Of a DNA stretch of 64,000 nucleotides, positions 54,733 to 64,000 are shown piece after piece. The stretch spans positions 558,001-622,000 of the forward strand of contig NZ_CP022133.1 of NCBI RefSeq assembly GCF_002211765.1, given 5' to 3'. Made by a program: the position numbers and the translations under genes. Within the stretch, counting starts at the first letter, position 1. Every line of letters starts with the position of its first letter. The notes beneath the pieces are model-generated. The model did not search any database. It had not been told where the DNA came from and saw nothing but the letters and a program-made list of their open reading frames with translations. The DNA is from Idiomarina piscisalsi. GTDB lineage: Bacteria > Pseudomonadota > Gammaproteobacteria > Enterobacterales > Alteromonadaceae.

Positions 54733-55136
54733 TCCTTTTTAAAACGAATTAGCTGACGCCGCTGCTTTTTGTCAGGACGTCCGTCAGGGTGTGGATTATA
54801 CAATGCATTAAGCTTTCTTGCTTCTGCGTTTTCTTCGCGTTTTGCGATGCTTTTTTCTGTTTCACGATACAGAAGCTGAGCTTCCGGAGCGCCGCGGCGT
54901 TGCTCACTTAACTCAAGCACCTCAACCTCTTTGCTATCGAAGCCTTGACGCAATGTAATAATAGCACCCACCTGAACCACTTTAGATGGCTTGCTGCGTT
55001 GTCCGTCATAGTGGACTTTACCCGATTGAACCATCTCTCTGGCTAAAGCGCGGGTTTTGTAAAAGCGCGCCGCCCAAAGCCATTTATCCAGACGAACACC
55101 CGTGTCAGGCGATGTACTCTTTTGCTTCTTTGTCAT
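54729..55136 (-). CDS. hslR: Ribosome-associated heat shock protein Hsp15
   Basis: 135 residues with an S4 RNA-binding domain: VRLDKWLWAARFYKTRALAREMVQSGKVHYDGQRSKPSKVVQVG. The C-terminus is strongly basic. Hsp15 binds free 50S subunits carrying nascent chains. It precedes and overlaps hslO, as in E. coli, and is divergent from the type II secretion operon. Confidence 0.94.
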   Translation of the reverse strand: MTKKQKSTSPDTGVRLDKWLWAARFYKTRALAREMVQSGKVHYDGQRSKPSKVVQVGAIITLRQGFDSKEVEVLELSEQRRGAPEAQLLYRETEKSIAKREENAEARKLNALYNPHPDGRPDKKQRRQLIRFKKE

Positions 55137-55246
55137 AAAACCGCAATCATTTCGTTATAAAGTTTGTGTTAAGCGATTGTTGACTCATGTTCGCTGCGCT
55201 AGAATGCATGAATCTCTTTTGTCAGTGTAACAAGAATAAGAATAAA

Positions 55247-56149
55247 GTGACTGCCAGACTTAAACAGTATTTTACGAATTCAGCCCATTGGCGCAGACTC
55301 ATGCTCGCGTTAACCGCTTTTCTGTGGTTCTGCGTTGCGGTGCTGCTTGCCGAGTTCACCTGGTCGTTGCTGTCACCCAGTGAACCTCGGAACCTGCAGC
55401 CGACGGTACCGAAGTTTAACTCGACGTCACAGTCCGGCAATACCATCGATATTAACCGTATTCAGGCACTGAATCTTTTTGGTCAGTCAGAAGTACAAGG
55501 TCCGAGAAACTCGCGCAATGCGCCGAAAACGACACTGAATGTGCGTCTTATCGGGGTATCGGCAAGCTCTAACCCTGAGCGCTCTGCGGCCATTATTCAG
55601 CAAGGCAGCCAGCAGCGAACTTATATTATCGGCGAAAGTATCGGCAGCTCTCGTGTAACGGTCGAAGAAATTTACGCAGACAGAGTCATTCTGGATAACA
55701 ACGGACGACTTGAAACGCTAGTAATGGAAGATGTTGGTGAGGATCGTCCCGCATTATCGCTCACGGTGGATGGGGCTGCGGCAGAACAAAAAAACACAGA
55801 TGAGCCTGCCGAGAGTAGCCGCACCGAATTTGTTGAAACTCAGCTTAGCACGATAGCGAGTGATCCGTCGTCCATTATGGAGTACGTCAGTATCTCGCCG
55901 GCAATGGAAGGTGGTTCGCTAATCGGTTATCGCTTGAAGTCGGCTAAAAATCCTGAACTTTTTAAGCAGGCAGGGTTTCAAAATGGCGACCTGGCGGTCG
56001 CTATCAATGGCTACGATTTAACCGATATGGAACAAGCCATGTTAGCCAGCGAAGAGTTGGCCAATCAAACACAAGTATCAATTGAAATAGAGCGCGATGG
56101 TGAACGGATGGAGCTGTCGTTTGAGCTACCGGAACAACAGGAAAATTAA
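55247..56149 (+). CDS. gspC: Type II secretion protein GspC
   Basis: About 300 residues: a short cytoplasmic start, one TM helix (about 18-40), a proline-containing linker, the homology region (IDINRIQALNLFGQ...LNVRLIGVSASSNPERSAAIIQQG) and a PDZ-like C-terminal domain. GspC links the inner platform to the GspD secretin. The start is uncertain: GTG at 55247 is chosen because residues from an ATG at 55187 look non-native, and neither has a good ribosome binding site. First gene of the gsp operon. Confidence 0.9.
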   Translation: MTARLKQYFTNSAHWRRLMLALTAFLWFCVAVLLAEFTWSLLSPSEPRNLQPTVPKFNSTSQSGNTIDINRIQALNLFGQSEVQGPRNSRNAPKTTLNVRLIGVSASSNPERSAAIIQQGSQQRTYIIGESIGSSRVTVEEIYADRVILDNNGRLETLVMEDVGEDRPALSLTVDGAAAEQKNTDEPAESSRTEFVETQLSTIASDPSSIMEYVSISPAMEGGSLIGYRLKSAKNPELFKQAGFQNGDLAVAINGYDLTDMEQAMLASEELANQTQVSIEIERDGERMELSFELPEQQEN

Positions 56150-56150
56150 T

Positions 56151-58214
56151 ATGTCAGTGGCAAAAAGAGGCTTAAGAAATTGGCTCGGAGCCCTGGGGTT
56201 GGCAGTAACGGTCATGAGTACGCCATTAACGGCGGAAGAGTACGCAGCCAGCTTTAAAAATACCGACATCAACGAGTTTATTCAGGTGGTTGGTCGTAAC
56301 CTTGGCAAAACCATCATTATTGACCCGAATGTGCGCGGAAAAATTGATGTGCGCAGTTACGATGTCATGAACGAAGAGCAGTACTATCAGTTTTTCCTGA
56401 ATGTATTGGAAGTCTATGGCTTTGCCGTGGTTGAAATGGAGTCAGGGGTACTTAAAGTCATTCGCGACCGCGATGCGAAAACATCGTCGTTACCGGTCAT
56501 GGATGCCGACAGTCGAGGCTCTGGCGATGCCATGGTTACACGCGTTGTGCCGGTTGAAAATGTGTCTGTGCGTGAGCTAGCGCCGCTACTGCGTCAGCTG
56601 AATGATCAAAGTGGTGGTGGCATGGTGGTCAGTTATGACCCCTCTAATGTCATTATGATGACGGGCCGTTCCGAGACGGTGCAGCGCTTGGTTGAGATTA
56701 TTGAGCGAGTGGACCGTGCAGGTGACCAGGACGTTGACATGATTCACCTTGAGTACGCATCGGCCAGTGAAATAGTACGTATTGCTCAGTCGCTTTATGA
56801 AAAGAGTAACAATGACGGTACGCCACCGTTACTCATTCCGAAAATTGTTGCTGATGAGCGCAGTAATTCGGTGATTGTCAGCGGTGAGCCGCGGGCCAGA
56901 GCGCGTGTCGTTAAGCTGATTAAACAGCTTGACCAGGACTTAAAGTCGGAAGGGAATACCCGGGTTTTCTATCTGAAATACGCAAAAGCGCCGGAAGTGG
57001 TCGAGGTTTTAAACGACGTGAGTCGCTCAATACAGGCAGAAAGCGAACAACAAACGTCAAATACCAACACAACTCGCCGACGCAATAATAACGACTCTGT
57101 CAGCATTAGTCCGCATGAGCCGACGAACTCGGTTGTGATAACCGCGCAGCAAGACATGATGGCCTCGTTAGAGAAGGTTATTCATGATCTGGATATTCGC
57201 CGTGCGCAGGTGCAAGTTGAAGCGATTATTGTCGAAATTATGGAAGGCGATAACGTCGACTTTGGCGTGCAGTGGATAAGTGAAGATGGCGGCATGGTTC
57301 AGTACAATACCGGCAATCAGGTGCCTATTGGTAGTCTGGCTGCAGGTGCTTATCAGGCGCGAGAAAGACCGGGTACGACAACGACTCGAATTACTGATGG
57401 CGGTGTCGAGGTGACAACCACTGAACCCGACGAACCCGGCGACATCTCTTTACTAGCCAACTTGCTAGGCTCGGTCAACGGTATGATGTTTGGCACCATT
57501 CAAAATGACTGGGCTGCCGTCGTGCAAGCCGTAACTCAAGACACCAATTCCAATATTTTGGCAACGCCAAGTATTGTGACGGTTGATAACGAAGAAGCCA
57601 GCTTCTTAGTGGGGCAGGAAGTTCCCACCATTACCGGTTCAACCACGGGTGATAACAATGACAATCCATTCCAGACGGTCGATAGAACGGAAGTGGGTAT
57701 AAAGTTAAAAGTCACACCGCAAATTAACGAAGGCGACGCCGTGCAAATGACCATTGAGCAGGAAGTATCCAGCTTAAGTGGCGCAACCTCTGTGGACGTT
57801 ATTATTAATAAGCGCGAAATGAAAACCACTGTCATGGCAGACGATGGTGAAACCATTGTGTTGGGTGGGCTGATTGATGAAGACGTCCAAGAGTCGGTGT
57901 CCAAGATACCGCTGCTGGGCGACATTCCTGTGTTAGGGCGACTGTTTAGCTCGACCTCAACGTCTAAGCAAAAGCGCAACTTAATGGTATTTATTCGCCC
58001 CACGATAGTTCGCGACGGCAAGCGCATGCGCGAAATCAGCTCGACCAAGTATAATTACATGCGGGCACTGCAGTTGGATGAACGTTCGCGCGGTATTTCC
58101 TTAATGCCAATGGAAGAGTCTCCGGTAATGAATGAGTGGGACAGCGAACTGACGCTGCCGCCGGGCTTTGAGGAGTACATGGATACCAAACAGCCAGAGA
58201 CAGAGAATGACTGA
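56151..58214 (+). CDS. gspD: Type II secretion secretin GspD
   Basis: 687 residues: a signal peptide (cleavage near PLTA), N0-N3 periplasmic domains (N0 begins [25 protein letters not shown]) and the C-terminal secretin pore ([55 protein letters not shown]). It forms the outer-membrane channel. There is no lipobox, so a separate pilotin or other route is expected. The ATG at 56151 follows AGGAA. It overlaps gspE by 8 bp. Confidence 0.96.
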   Translation: MSVAKRGLRNWLGALGLAVTVMSTPLTAEEYAASFKNTDINEFIQVVGRNLGKTIIIDPNVRGKIDVRSYDVMNEEQYYQFFLNVLEVYGFAVVEMESGVLKVIRDRDAKTSSLPVMDADSRGSGDAMVTRVVPVENVSVRELAPLLRQLNDQSGGGMVVSYDPSNVIMMTGRSETVQRLVEIIERVDRAGDQDVDMIHLEYASASEIVRIAQSLYEKSNNDGTPPLLIPKIVADERSNSVIVSGEPRARARVVKLIKQLDQDLKSEGNTRVFYLKYAKAPEVVEVLNDVSRSIQAESEQQTSNTNTTRRRNNNDSVSISPHEPTNSVVITAQQDMMASLEKVIHDLDIRRAQVQVEAIIVEIMEGDNVDFGVQWISEDGGMVQYNTGNQVPIGSLAAGAYQARERPGTTTTRITDGGVEVTTTEPDEPGDISLLANLLGSVNGMMFGTIQNDWAAVVQAVTQDTNSNILATPSIVTVDNEEASFLVGQEVPTITGSTTGDNNDNPFQTVDRTEVGIKLKVTPQINEGDAVQMTIEQEVSSLSGATSVDVIINKREMKTTVMADDGETIVLGGLIDEDVQESVSKIPLLGDIPVLGRLFSSTSTSKQKRNLMVFIRPTIVRDGKRMREISSTKYNYMRALQLDERSRGISLMPMEESPVMNEWDSELTLPPGFEEYMDTKQPETEND

Positions 58215-59691
58215 CGCGAGTGCTATTGCGACAACACGGCTGCCTTTTGGTTTTGCCAAACGCTTCGGCGTTGTGGTGGAGTCGGGCGAACCTATGGTTG
58301 TGCATTGCCGAGCTGGCGTCTCTGCACAAGCGCTTAGGGAAGTGCGACGCAAACTGGGTCAACCATTTACCTTGCAAGAACACCCTGCCAACGACTTTGA
58401 AGCGCTGTTGACGCAAGCGTATCAGCGTGATTCGTCGGAAGCGAAACAGCTAATGGAAGACATTGGGAATGAGTCTGACTTGTTCTCACTCGCGGACGAA
58501 TTACCGCAAACCGAAGATCTATTAGAAAGTGAAGACGATGCACCTATTATCAAACTCATTAACGCCATGTTAAGTGAGGCGATAAAAGAAGGCGCATCGG
58601 ATATTCATATAGAGACGTTCGAAAAGTCGTTGCTGATTCGCTTCCGTATTGATGGCGTCTTGCGTGAAGTATTACGGCCGAATCGAAAGCTCTCGTCGCT
58701 GCTGGTCTCGCGCATTAAGGTCATGGCGCAACTGGATATTGCAGAGAAACGGGTGCCTCAGGATGGCCGTATCTCTTTGCTGATAGCCGGTCGGGCGGTC
58801 GACGTGCGGGTATCGACCATGCCGTCGAACCACGGTGAGCGAGTCGTTCTGCGCTTGCTTGATAAAAATAATGCCCGACTGAACTTAATGCAGCTGGGAA
58901 TGACACAGACCAACCGCAATATATTCCAGCAGCTGATTCATAAGCCGCATGGCATTATTCTTGTGACGGGGCCCACCGGCTCGGGTAAAAGTACGACCTT
59001 GTATGCCGGACTGAGCGAGATTAACTCGAAAGATCGCAATATTCTGACGGTGGAAGACCCCATTGAATACGCCATTGACGGCATTGGCCAAACGCAGGTA
59101 AATCCACGAGTTGATATGACGTTTGCGCGTGGTTTACGAGCCATTCTCCGTCAGGATCCTGACGTGGTGATGGTGGGTGAGATTCGAGACGTAGAGACCG
59201 CCCAAATAGCGGTACAGGCGTCGCTTACCGGGCATTTAGTATTATCCACGCTTCATACCAACACAGCGGCTGGGGCTATTACTCGCCTGGAAGATATGGG
59301 GGTTGAACCATTCCTGCTATCTTCAAGTTTATTGGCGGTACTGTCTCAGCGCTTAGTTCGCACCTTGTGCAGTAGCTGCCGTCAGCCGCATACGCCGGAT
59401 GCTGAAGAGCGTCAGATATTAGGGCTGAGTGACGACTCGGATGAGATTGTTTACCGGGCGGGCAGTTGCGATGAATGTAACCATACCGGCTATAGAGGGC
59501 GTACCGGTATTCACGAGCTGCTTCAGATAGATGACCATGTGCGCGAATTGGTGCATAACGGGCATGGTGAACAGGCAATTGAAAAATACATTCGTCAGTC
59601 CACCCCCAGTATACGGCAGGATGGTTTGCAAAAAGTGCTGGAAGGCAAGACGACATTAGAGGAAGTCTTGCGAGTCACTCGCGAGGAGTAA
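58207..59691 (+). CDS. gspE: Type II secretion ATPase GspE
   Basis: 494 residues. N1 domain, then N2 and the RecA-like ATPase: Walker [11 protein letters not shown] (about 262-271), Asp box, Walker B MVGEIRD and His box; a C-terminal Cys pair set CSSCRQPH...CDECNHTGY forms the zinc module. It drives pseudopilus assembly. The ATG at 58207 overlaps the end of gspD; a start at 58168 would add unlikely residues. Confidence 0.96.
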   Translation: MTDASAIATTRLPFGFAKRFGVVVESGEPMVVHCRAGVSAQALREVRRKLGQPFTLQEHPANDFEALLTQAYQRDSSEAKQLMEDIGNESDLFSLADELPQTEDLLESEDDAPIIKLINAMLSEAIKEGASDIHIETFEKSLLIRFRIDGVLREVLRPNRKLSSLLVSRIKVMAQLDIAEKRVPQDGRISLLIAGRAVDVRVSTMPSNHGERVVLRLLDKNNARLNLMQLGMTQTNRNIFQQLIHKPHGIILVTGPTGSGKSTTLYAGLSEINSKDRNILTVEDPIEYAIDGIGQTQVNPRVDMTFARGLRAILRQDPDVVMVGEIRDVETAQIAVQASLTGHLVLSTLHTNTAAGAITRLEDMGVEPFLLSSSLLAVLSQRLVRTLCSSCRQPHTPDAEERQILGLSDDSDEIVYRAGSCDECNHTGYRGRTGIHELLQIDDHVRELVHNGHGEQAIEKYIRQSTPSIRQDGLQKVLEGKTTLEEVLRVTREE

Positions 59692-59694
59692 TAC

Positions 59695-60921
59695 GTGGCA
59701 GCATTTGAGTATCAGGCAATAGCCAATAATGGGCGTAAGAAAAAGGGCGTGCTTGAAGCCGATACCGAGCGTCAGGTTCGGCAAATGCTCCGTGAACAAG
59801 GGTTGATGCCTGTTGCGATTGCAGCGGCTGCCGAAAAAGAAAAGAAACAAAGTGCACAAAACCGCTGGGGCTTTACACTGCGCAAGGTGAAGGCGCAGGA
59901 TCTTGCCCTTATTACACGTCAACTGTCGACCTTAGTTGGTTCAGCACTCCCCATTGAACAGGCTTTACTGGCTGTTGCTGATCAAACCGAGAAGCCACGC
60001 ATGAAAAAGCTGGTGATGTCTGTGCGAAGTAAAGTGGTTGAAGGTTATGGTCTTGCTGAAGCAATGGCGGAATTTCCCGGTGTGTTTGACTCACTGTACA
60101 CGGCAATGGTTGCTGCCGGCGAAAAGTCAGGCCACTTAGACCAAGTACTTGAAGAGCTAGCCGATTACACAGAACAACGGCAACACATGAAAAGTCAGTT
60201 GACGCAGGCGCTTATTTATCCGCTGATGCTGACTCTGGTGGCTATCGGTATCGTTGTTTTCCTGTTGGTATCAATAGTACCTCAAATTGTCGAAAACTTT
60301 GCGACGATGGGACAAGAGCTGCCTCCGACAACGCTGGCGATGATAGCTATTAGTGAGTTTTTGCAAAACTGGGGACTTTGGCTCGTAGTGGGGTTGGTGG
60401 TTGTATTATTACTGTTCGGTCAGTGGCTAAGAAAAGACACGAATCGTTTAAAATATCACTATCGTTTGCTGAAACTTCCCATGTTGGGGAAAGTCATACG
60501 AGGAGTCAGTACGGCACGCTTTGCCAGAACGCTAAGCATTTTAACCTCATCGGCGGTGCCATTACTGGATGGCTTACGCATTACCTCTTCGGTTATTGGT
60601 AATTTAGCCATAAGAGAAGCTGTCGACGAAGCCGCTGACCGAGTCAGAGAAGGCTCGTCATTGAGAGCGGCGCTTCAGGAAACAGGCTTGTTCCCACCCA
60701 TGATGCTGCACATGATAGCGGCGGGTGAAAAGTCAGGTGAGCTTGAGCAGATGCTAAAGCGTTGTGCCGACAACCAGGACAAAGAATTTGAAAACTTAGT
60801 AACCGTCAGCTTAAAGGTGTTTGAGCCTGTGCTGATTGTCACCATGGCGGGCATCGTCTTCTTTATTGTATTGTCGATAATTCAGCCCATATTGCAGTTA
60901 AATAATAGTGTAGGACTTTAG
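59695..60921 (+). CDS. gspF: Type II secretion inner-membrane protein GspF
   Basis: 408 residues, with two GspF cytoplasmic domains and three TM segments (about 170-190, 220-240 and 375-400). MVAAGEKSGHLDQVLEEL and MIAAGEKSGELEQMLKR are the repeated conserved loops. It is the platform protein of the secretion machine. The GTG start follows GAGGAG, 3 bp after gspE. Confidence 0.96.
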   Translation: MAAFEYQAIANNGRKKKGVLEADTERQVRQMLREQGLMPVAIAAAAEKEKKQSAQNRWGFTLRKVKAQDLALITRQLSTLVGSALPIEQALLAVADQTEKPRMKKLVMSVRSKVVEGYGLAEAMAEFPGVFDSLYTAMVAAGEKSGHLDQVLEELADYTEQRQHMKSQLTQALIYPLMLTLVAIGIVVFLLVSIVPQIVENFATMGQELPPTTLAMIAISEFLQNWGLWLVVGLVVVLLLFGQWLRKDTNRLKYHYRLLKLPMLGKVIRGVSTARFARTLSILTSSAVPLLDGLRITSSVIGNLAIREAVDEAADRVREGSSLRAALQETGLFPPMMLHMIAAGEKSGELEQMLKRCADNQDKEFENLVTVSLKVFEPVLIVTMAGIVFFIVLSIIQPILQLNNSVGL

Positions 60922-60923
60922 TT

Positions 60924-61361
60924 ATGAGACGTAATCAATCCGGCTTTTCACTCGTTGAAGTTATGGTGGTTATCGCCATTATTGGTATTTTGGCGACCAT
61001 GGTTTTACCTAACGTGCTGGGTAATCAGGAAAAAGCGAACCAGCAAAAAGTCATTGCTGATATTGTGGCGTTGGAAAATGCCCTGGCTCAGTATCATCTG
61101 GATAACGGTATGTTCCCGACCACTGAGCAGGGGTTAGAGGCGCTTGTTAATGAACCAAACCTGGATCCACAGCCGCGCAGCTACCGCACGGGTGGGTACA
61201 TTCGTCGTTTGCCCCAAGACCCTTATGGTAACGACTATTTACTGTTGAATCCCGGGCAGTACGACGATATTGACATTTTCTCAGCGGGTCCAGATGGTCA
61301 ACCGGGTACTGAAGACGACTTCGGTAGTTGGATGATTGGCAACAACGATCGTGACCAATAG
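60924..61361 (+). CDS. gspG: Major pseudopilin GspG
   Basis: 145 residues. The prepilin peptidase site is at QSG/FSLVEVMVVIAIIGIL, with Glu5 of the mature protein. The C-terminal part (DPYGNDYLLLNPG...DGQPGTEDDFGSW) carries the calcium-binding loop of GspG proteins. It polymerises into the pseudopilus. Two bases separate it from gspF. Confidence 0.96.
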   Translation: MRRNQSGFSLVEVMVVIAIIGILATMVLPNVLGNQEKANQQKVIADIVALENALAQYHLDNGMFPTTEQGLEALVNEPNLDPQPRSYRTGGYIRRLPQDPYGNDYLLLNPGQYDDIDIFSAGPDGQPGTEDDFGSWMIGNNDRDQ

Positions 61362-61923
61362 GCCGCAGCAACAAGGATTCACACTGATTGAACTGATGCT
61401 GGTCATGGCCATTCTTGGTCTTATTGCCAGCTCAGTAATGTTGACGTTACCGGGCAGTAATCGTCAGCAAAACTCTGCTCAAGATTCAGCAATTACGCTG
61501 CAGCAACAACTTCAATACGCTCGTGAGTATGCCATGGTGCGACAGCAGCCTCTTGCTATCGCCTTTAATGACAATGGCTACGAGTTCCTGGTATGGCAGG
61601 ATGAAAGTTGGCAGACGTTTAGTGCGCGAGGACTGAAACCTCAGCAGACTGAATGGCCGATAAGTTGGCAGTTGCTTAGCCAGGACATGGCCGAGCTGGC
61701 ACAAAACGAAGAACTTAATGAAGGTGTCTTTGGTAGCGGCGATGAAGCCGAGCAAGACGATGACTCTGAAGAAACACAACCTGACGTGCTTATTTTACCG
61801 AGTGGTGAAATGACGGCTTTCAGTTTAAAAATTGAAAATGCGAATGATATGAGTGCAGAACGTTGGGTAAAAACCGAGAATAGCTGGCAACTGACGGTGT
61901 TAAAAGAGGCGCCTGAGCAATGA
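61351..61923 (+). CDS. gspH: Minor pseudopilin GspH
   Basis: 190 residues with a prepilin site QQG/FTLIELMLVMAILGLI. A long acidic insertion (about residues 125-145, GDEAEQDDDSEE) is notable. The start is GTG at 61351, within the end of gspG; the TTG at 61336 is less likely. Overlaps gspI by 4 bp. Confidence 0.9.
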   Translation: MTNRPQQQGFTLIELMLVMAILGLIASSVMLTLPGSNRQQNSAQDSAITLQQQLQYAREYAMVRQQPLAIAFNDNGYEFLVWQDESWQTFSARGLKPQQTEWPISWQLLSQDMAELAQNEELNEGVFGSGDEAEQDDDSEETQPDVLILPSGEMTAFSLKIENANDMSAERWVKTENSWQLTVLKEAPEQ

Positions 61924-62312
61924 GGGAAAAAGGTTTTACCCTTATTGAAGTCATGGTTGCACTGTCAATTTTCGGGTTGGCTGCTTTGGCAGCGCTACAG
62001 GCGGCGAGCAGTCATTTAACCATCTTAAGTGACTTACAGAGCAAAACCTTTGCCCAGTATGTGGCGTCAAACCGAATCGCAGAACTGTCTCTGACCCAGG
62101 CGTGGCCGGTAAAGGACAATAAAAAAGGCACCGCAAAGCAAGCCGGAACGACATGGCATTGGCAGCAACAGGTGGTCGAAACGGTGACACCTAACGTGGT
62201 CGCTGTAACAGTGACGGTGTCAAAATCTGAAAATGGGCGAGAACATTACCGACTAACGCGCTATTTGCGAAAACCTGATTCCGCTGGCAAAGGTGGTGGA
62301 AATGGGCGTTAA
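61920..62312 (+). CDS. gspI: Minor pseudopilin GspI
   Basis: 130 residues, with EKG/FTLIEVMVALSIFGLAALAAL at the start, the prepilin leader being very short. It forms the pseudopilus tip complex with GspJ and GspK. ATGA overlap with gspH. Downstream it overlaps gspJ by 11 bp. Confidence 0.94.
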   Translation: MREKGFTLIEVMVALSIFGLAALAALQAASSHLTILSDLQSKTFAQYVASNRIAELSLTQAWPVKDNKKGTAKQAGTTWHWQQQVVETVTPNVVAVTVTVSKSENGREHYRLTRYLRKPDSAGKGGGNGR

Positions 62313-62985
62313 CCCTAAGCAGCAATCCGGCTTCACTTTGGTTGAAGTGTTAGTCACCATGGCCATTTTCGCGGTGATAGGTATAGCCAGCTATCAAGTG
62401 CTTAGCCAAATGGTGAGTACCGAACAGCAGTCGAGCGAGCGCCGTGAAGCGCTGGAGCAACTGCAATTCAGCCAATTGCTAATGCAGCAGGACATTCGGC
62501 AAATAGTAGCGAAACCGACTCGACCTAACGATACCGAAGTGACGCATCAGTATGTAAGCAATGATGTGGGTTATTTCGATTCAGAACCTGGTGTGCTTGC
62601 TTTTGTGCGCAGTGGTTTTGATAACCCGGGGGACGTCCTGCCGCGTGCTGAATTGCAGCCGGTTATTTATCGAGTTATGAACGGTCAGTTACAGCGAGTC
62701 AGTTATTCGTTTGTGAATGACAGGAGTAACGAGCCGACAATACAGACGTTATTGGACGACGTGACTGATTTGTCGTTCCGCTTTTACAGGGGCGCAGGCC
62801 AGAGTGACGGTAATAGAGGCTTCGAGCAAGGTTGGAATGCGGAGTGGCGTACCGAAGGGGACTTACCCAAAGCCATTGAAGTGACGCTGCAAACTGAGAA
62901 GTACGGCGAAATTAAACGGGTATTCCTGGTTGCTGGTGAGGGTTCGGCTGGACGACAAAGTGCGGGAGAGTCGAATGCGGACTAA
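62302..62985 (+). CDS. gspJ: Minor pseudopilin GspJ
   Basis: 227 residues. Prepilin site QSG/FTLVEVLVTMAIFAVIGIAS; the FRFYRGAG and EVTLQTEKYGEIKRVFLV blocks match GspJ. The ATG at 62302 has AAAGGTGG upstream, and is preferred over the GTG at 62293. It overlaps gspI by 11 bp and gspK by 11 bp. Confidence 0.93.
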   Translation: MGVNPKQQSGFTLVEVLVTMAIFAVIGIASYQVLSQMVSTEQQSSERREALEQLQFSQLLMQQDIRQIVAKPTRPNDTEVTHQYVSNDVGYFDSEPGVLAFVRSGFDNPGDVLPRAELQPVIYRVMNGQLQRVSYSFVNDRSNEPTIQTLLDDVTDLSFRFYRGAGQSDGNRGFEQGWNAEWRTEGDLPKAIEVTLQTEKYGEIKRVFLVAGEGSAGRQSAGESNAD

Positions 62986-63955
62986 AGTGTCTCGTAATAA
63001 CGGTGCTGCGCTTATAACGGTCATGTTGGTGATTGCTCTGGTGTCGGTCATTGCGGTGAACCTCGGTAGCAAACTGCAAATGCAAATAACCCGAATGGGT
63101 AATTTGCAGCAGGCGGAACAAAGCTATTGGATGTGGTTAAGTGCCGAAGACGTTCTAAAAGAGGCACTAAAACGCGAGCTCAATGAGAACGACGGCGTGG
63201 CGAATAACCAGCAAGGCTGGGCCAGTCGGACGGGCCCGTTTCCCGTGGAAGGTGGGCAGATTGCCGCTCGTGTGAGAGACTTATCCAGTTGTTTTAATGT
63301 CAACAGTTTGGTGACAGACGACGAAGACCCAGGCACGCTGGAGCGACGCAAACGTCAGTACAAAGCGTTATTACAAAGCGTAGAGCTTGACGAATACCAG
63401 GCAGAAAGTTTAACCGACAGCTTGGTTGACTGGCTTGACGAAGATACTCAACTGTCAGGCTCTAACGGAGCGGAAGATCCTGACTATCAAGGGTTGCCAA
63501 AGCCGTATTTAGCGGCAAACAGCTTACTGTTGGATATTAGTGAACTGCGCATGGTAAGAGGGTACAGTCAGGAAATTGTCAGGAAGTTGAGGCCTTATGT
63601 CTGCGCTATTCCGCATGAAACCGCTTTAGCGATTAATGTGAATACACTTAAGGAAGAACAGGCGGTTTTATTGACGGCTCTTACCGAAGGAAAAATGTCG
63701 TTTCAGGACGCACAGTCGTTCTTAGCAAATCGGCCGGAAGCGGGTTATGAGTCTAACGACGAGGTGAATGAGCTTGAAGCGATAAGTACGGTTAAAGCCG
63801 AGCTTAACGCTGAACTGTCAGAACTTGACGTTGAAAGTGAATACTTTCAGTTAACCGCATACATACAATGGGGCGACGTTGAAATGAAAGCCCGTTCAGT
63901 ACTGCACGTGAGTAACGGCGAAGTGACGACGTTATATCGTGCAATGGGAGAATAG
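62975..63955 (+). CDS. gspK: Minor pseudopilin GspK
   Basis: 326 residues, typically the largest pseudopilin. The leader ends NNG/AALITVMLVIALVSVIAV. GspK lacks the Glu5, as expected of the tip. Conserved LVDWLDEDTQLSGSNGAEDPDY is the metal-binding region. The ATG at 62975 follows GGGAG and overlaps gspJ. Confidence 0.94.
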   Translation: MRTKVSRNNGAALITVMLVIALVSVIAVNLGSKLQMQITRMGNLQQAEQSYWMWLSAEDVLKEALKRELNENDGVANNQQGWASRTGPFPVEGGQIAARVRDLSSCFNVNSLVTDDEDPGTLERRKRQYKALLQSVELDEYQAESLTDSLVDWLDEDTQLSGSNGAEDPDYQGLPKPYLAANSLLLDISELRMVRGYSQEIVRKLRPYVCAIPHETALAINVNTLKEEQAVLLTALTEGKMSFQDAQSFLANRPEAGYESNDEVNELEAISTVKAELNAELSELDVESEYFQLTAYIQWGDVEMKARSVLHVSNGEVTTLYRAMGE

Positions 63956-63958
63956 AAA

Positions 63959-64000
63959 ATGCAGGAAACGCTAATAATACGACTGCCTGCTTTTGGAACA
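63959..64000 (+). CDS. gspL: Type II secretion protein GspL, first 14 codons
   Basis: The frame from the ATG at 63959 (MQETLIIRLPAF) stays open to the window edge. It begins 3 bp after gspK, where gspL is expected, and the start resembles the GspL N-terminal strand. Identity rests mainly on context. Confidence 0.7.
   Translation, partial: MQETLIIRLPAFGT

Overview
The window looks like a chromosomal segment of a marine gammaproteobacterium of the Alteromonadales, most like Idiomarina. This rests on gene content and order: the block ygfB-pepP-ubiH-ubiI-gcvTHP, the block suhB-trmJ-iscR-iscS / ndk-rlmN-pilW-rodZ-ispG-hisS-yfgM-bamB-der, and hslO-hslR beside a type II secretion operon. Genus assignment is an inference from remembered synteny and protein style; no database was searched.

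Layout. 1-7.6 kb: the 3' end of phoR, then pstS and the pstC-pstA-pstB-phoU genes, with Pho-box repeats before pstS and before pstC. Both permease subunits are much larger than usual. 7.6-12.3 kb (mostly minus strand): serA-rpiA, fau (ygfA), the 6S RNA gene and zapA, with a secreted amidohydrolase gene inserted on the plus strand between fau and the 6S RNA. zapA carries an apparent single-base frameshift. 12.5-22.3 kb: ygfB-pepP-ubiH-ubiI, a LysR regulator, and the glycine cleavage genes gcvT, gcvH, gcvP.

22.3-40.4 kb is an accessory segment between two conserved blocks. It starts with a solo tyrosine recombinase and carries small self-contained cassettes, several with their own regulator: an HxlR-controlled quinone reductase/peroxiredoxin/cupin set; a DUF2971 protein; a Fur-type siderophore receptor with a PepSY membrane partner; two toxin-antitoxin pairs (HipBA, HigBA); an exported ATP-dependent DNA ligase; a MarR-controlled secreted catalase-like peroxidase with cytochrome b561; small hydrophilic stress-type proteins; a membrane-anchored NERD protein; a short-chain dehydrogenase; and a CHASE-GGDEF cyclase with a small membrane partner. 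The theme is oxidative stress, iron and persistence.

40.5-53.9 kb returns to core genes. The isc cluster is reduced to iscR and iscS: iscU, iscA, hscBA and fdx are absent, msrA sits in their place, and IscS lacks its usual C-terminal tail. A near-perfect type 1 IscR site lies before iscR. 53.9-64 kb holds hslO-hslR and the type II secretion operon gspC-D-E-F-G-H-I-J-K with the first codons of gspL. No tRNA, rRNA, CRISPR array or insertion sequence was recognised.
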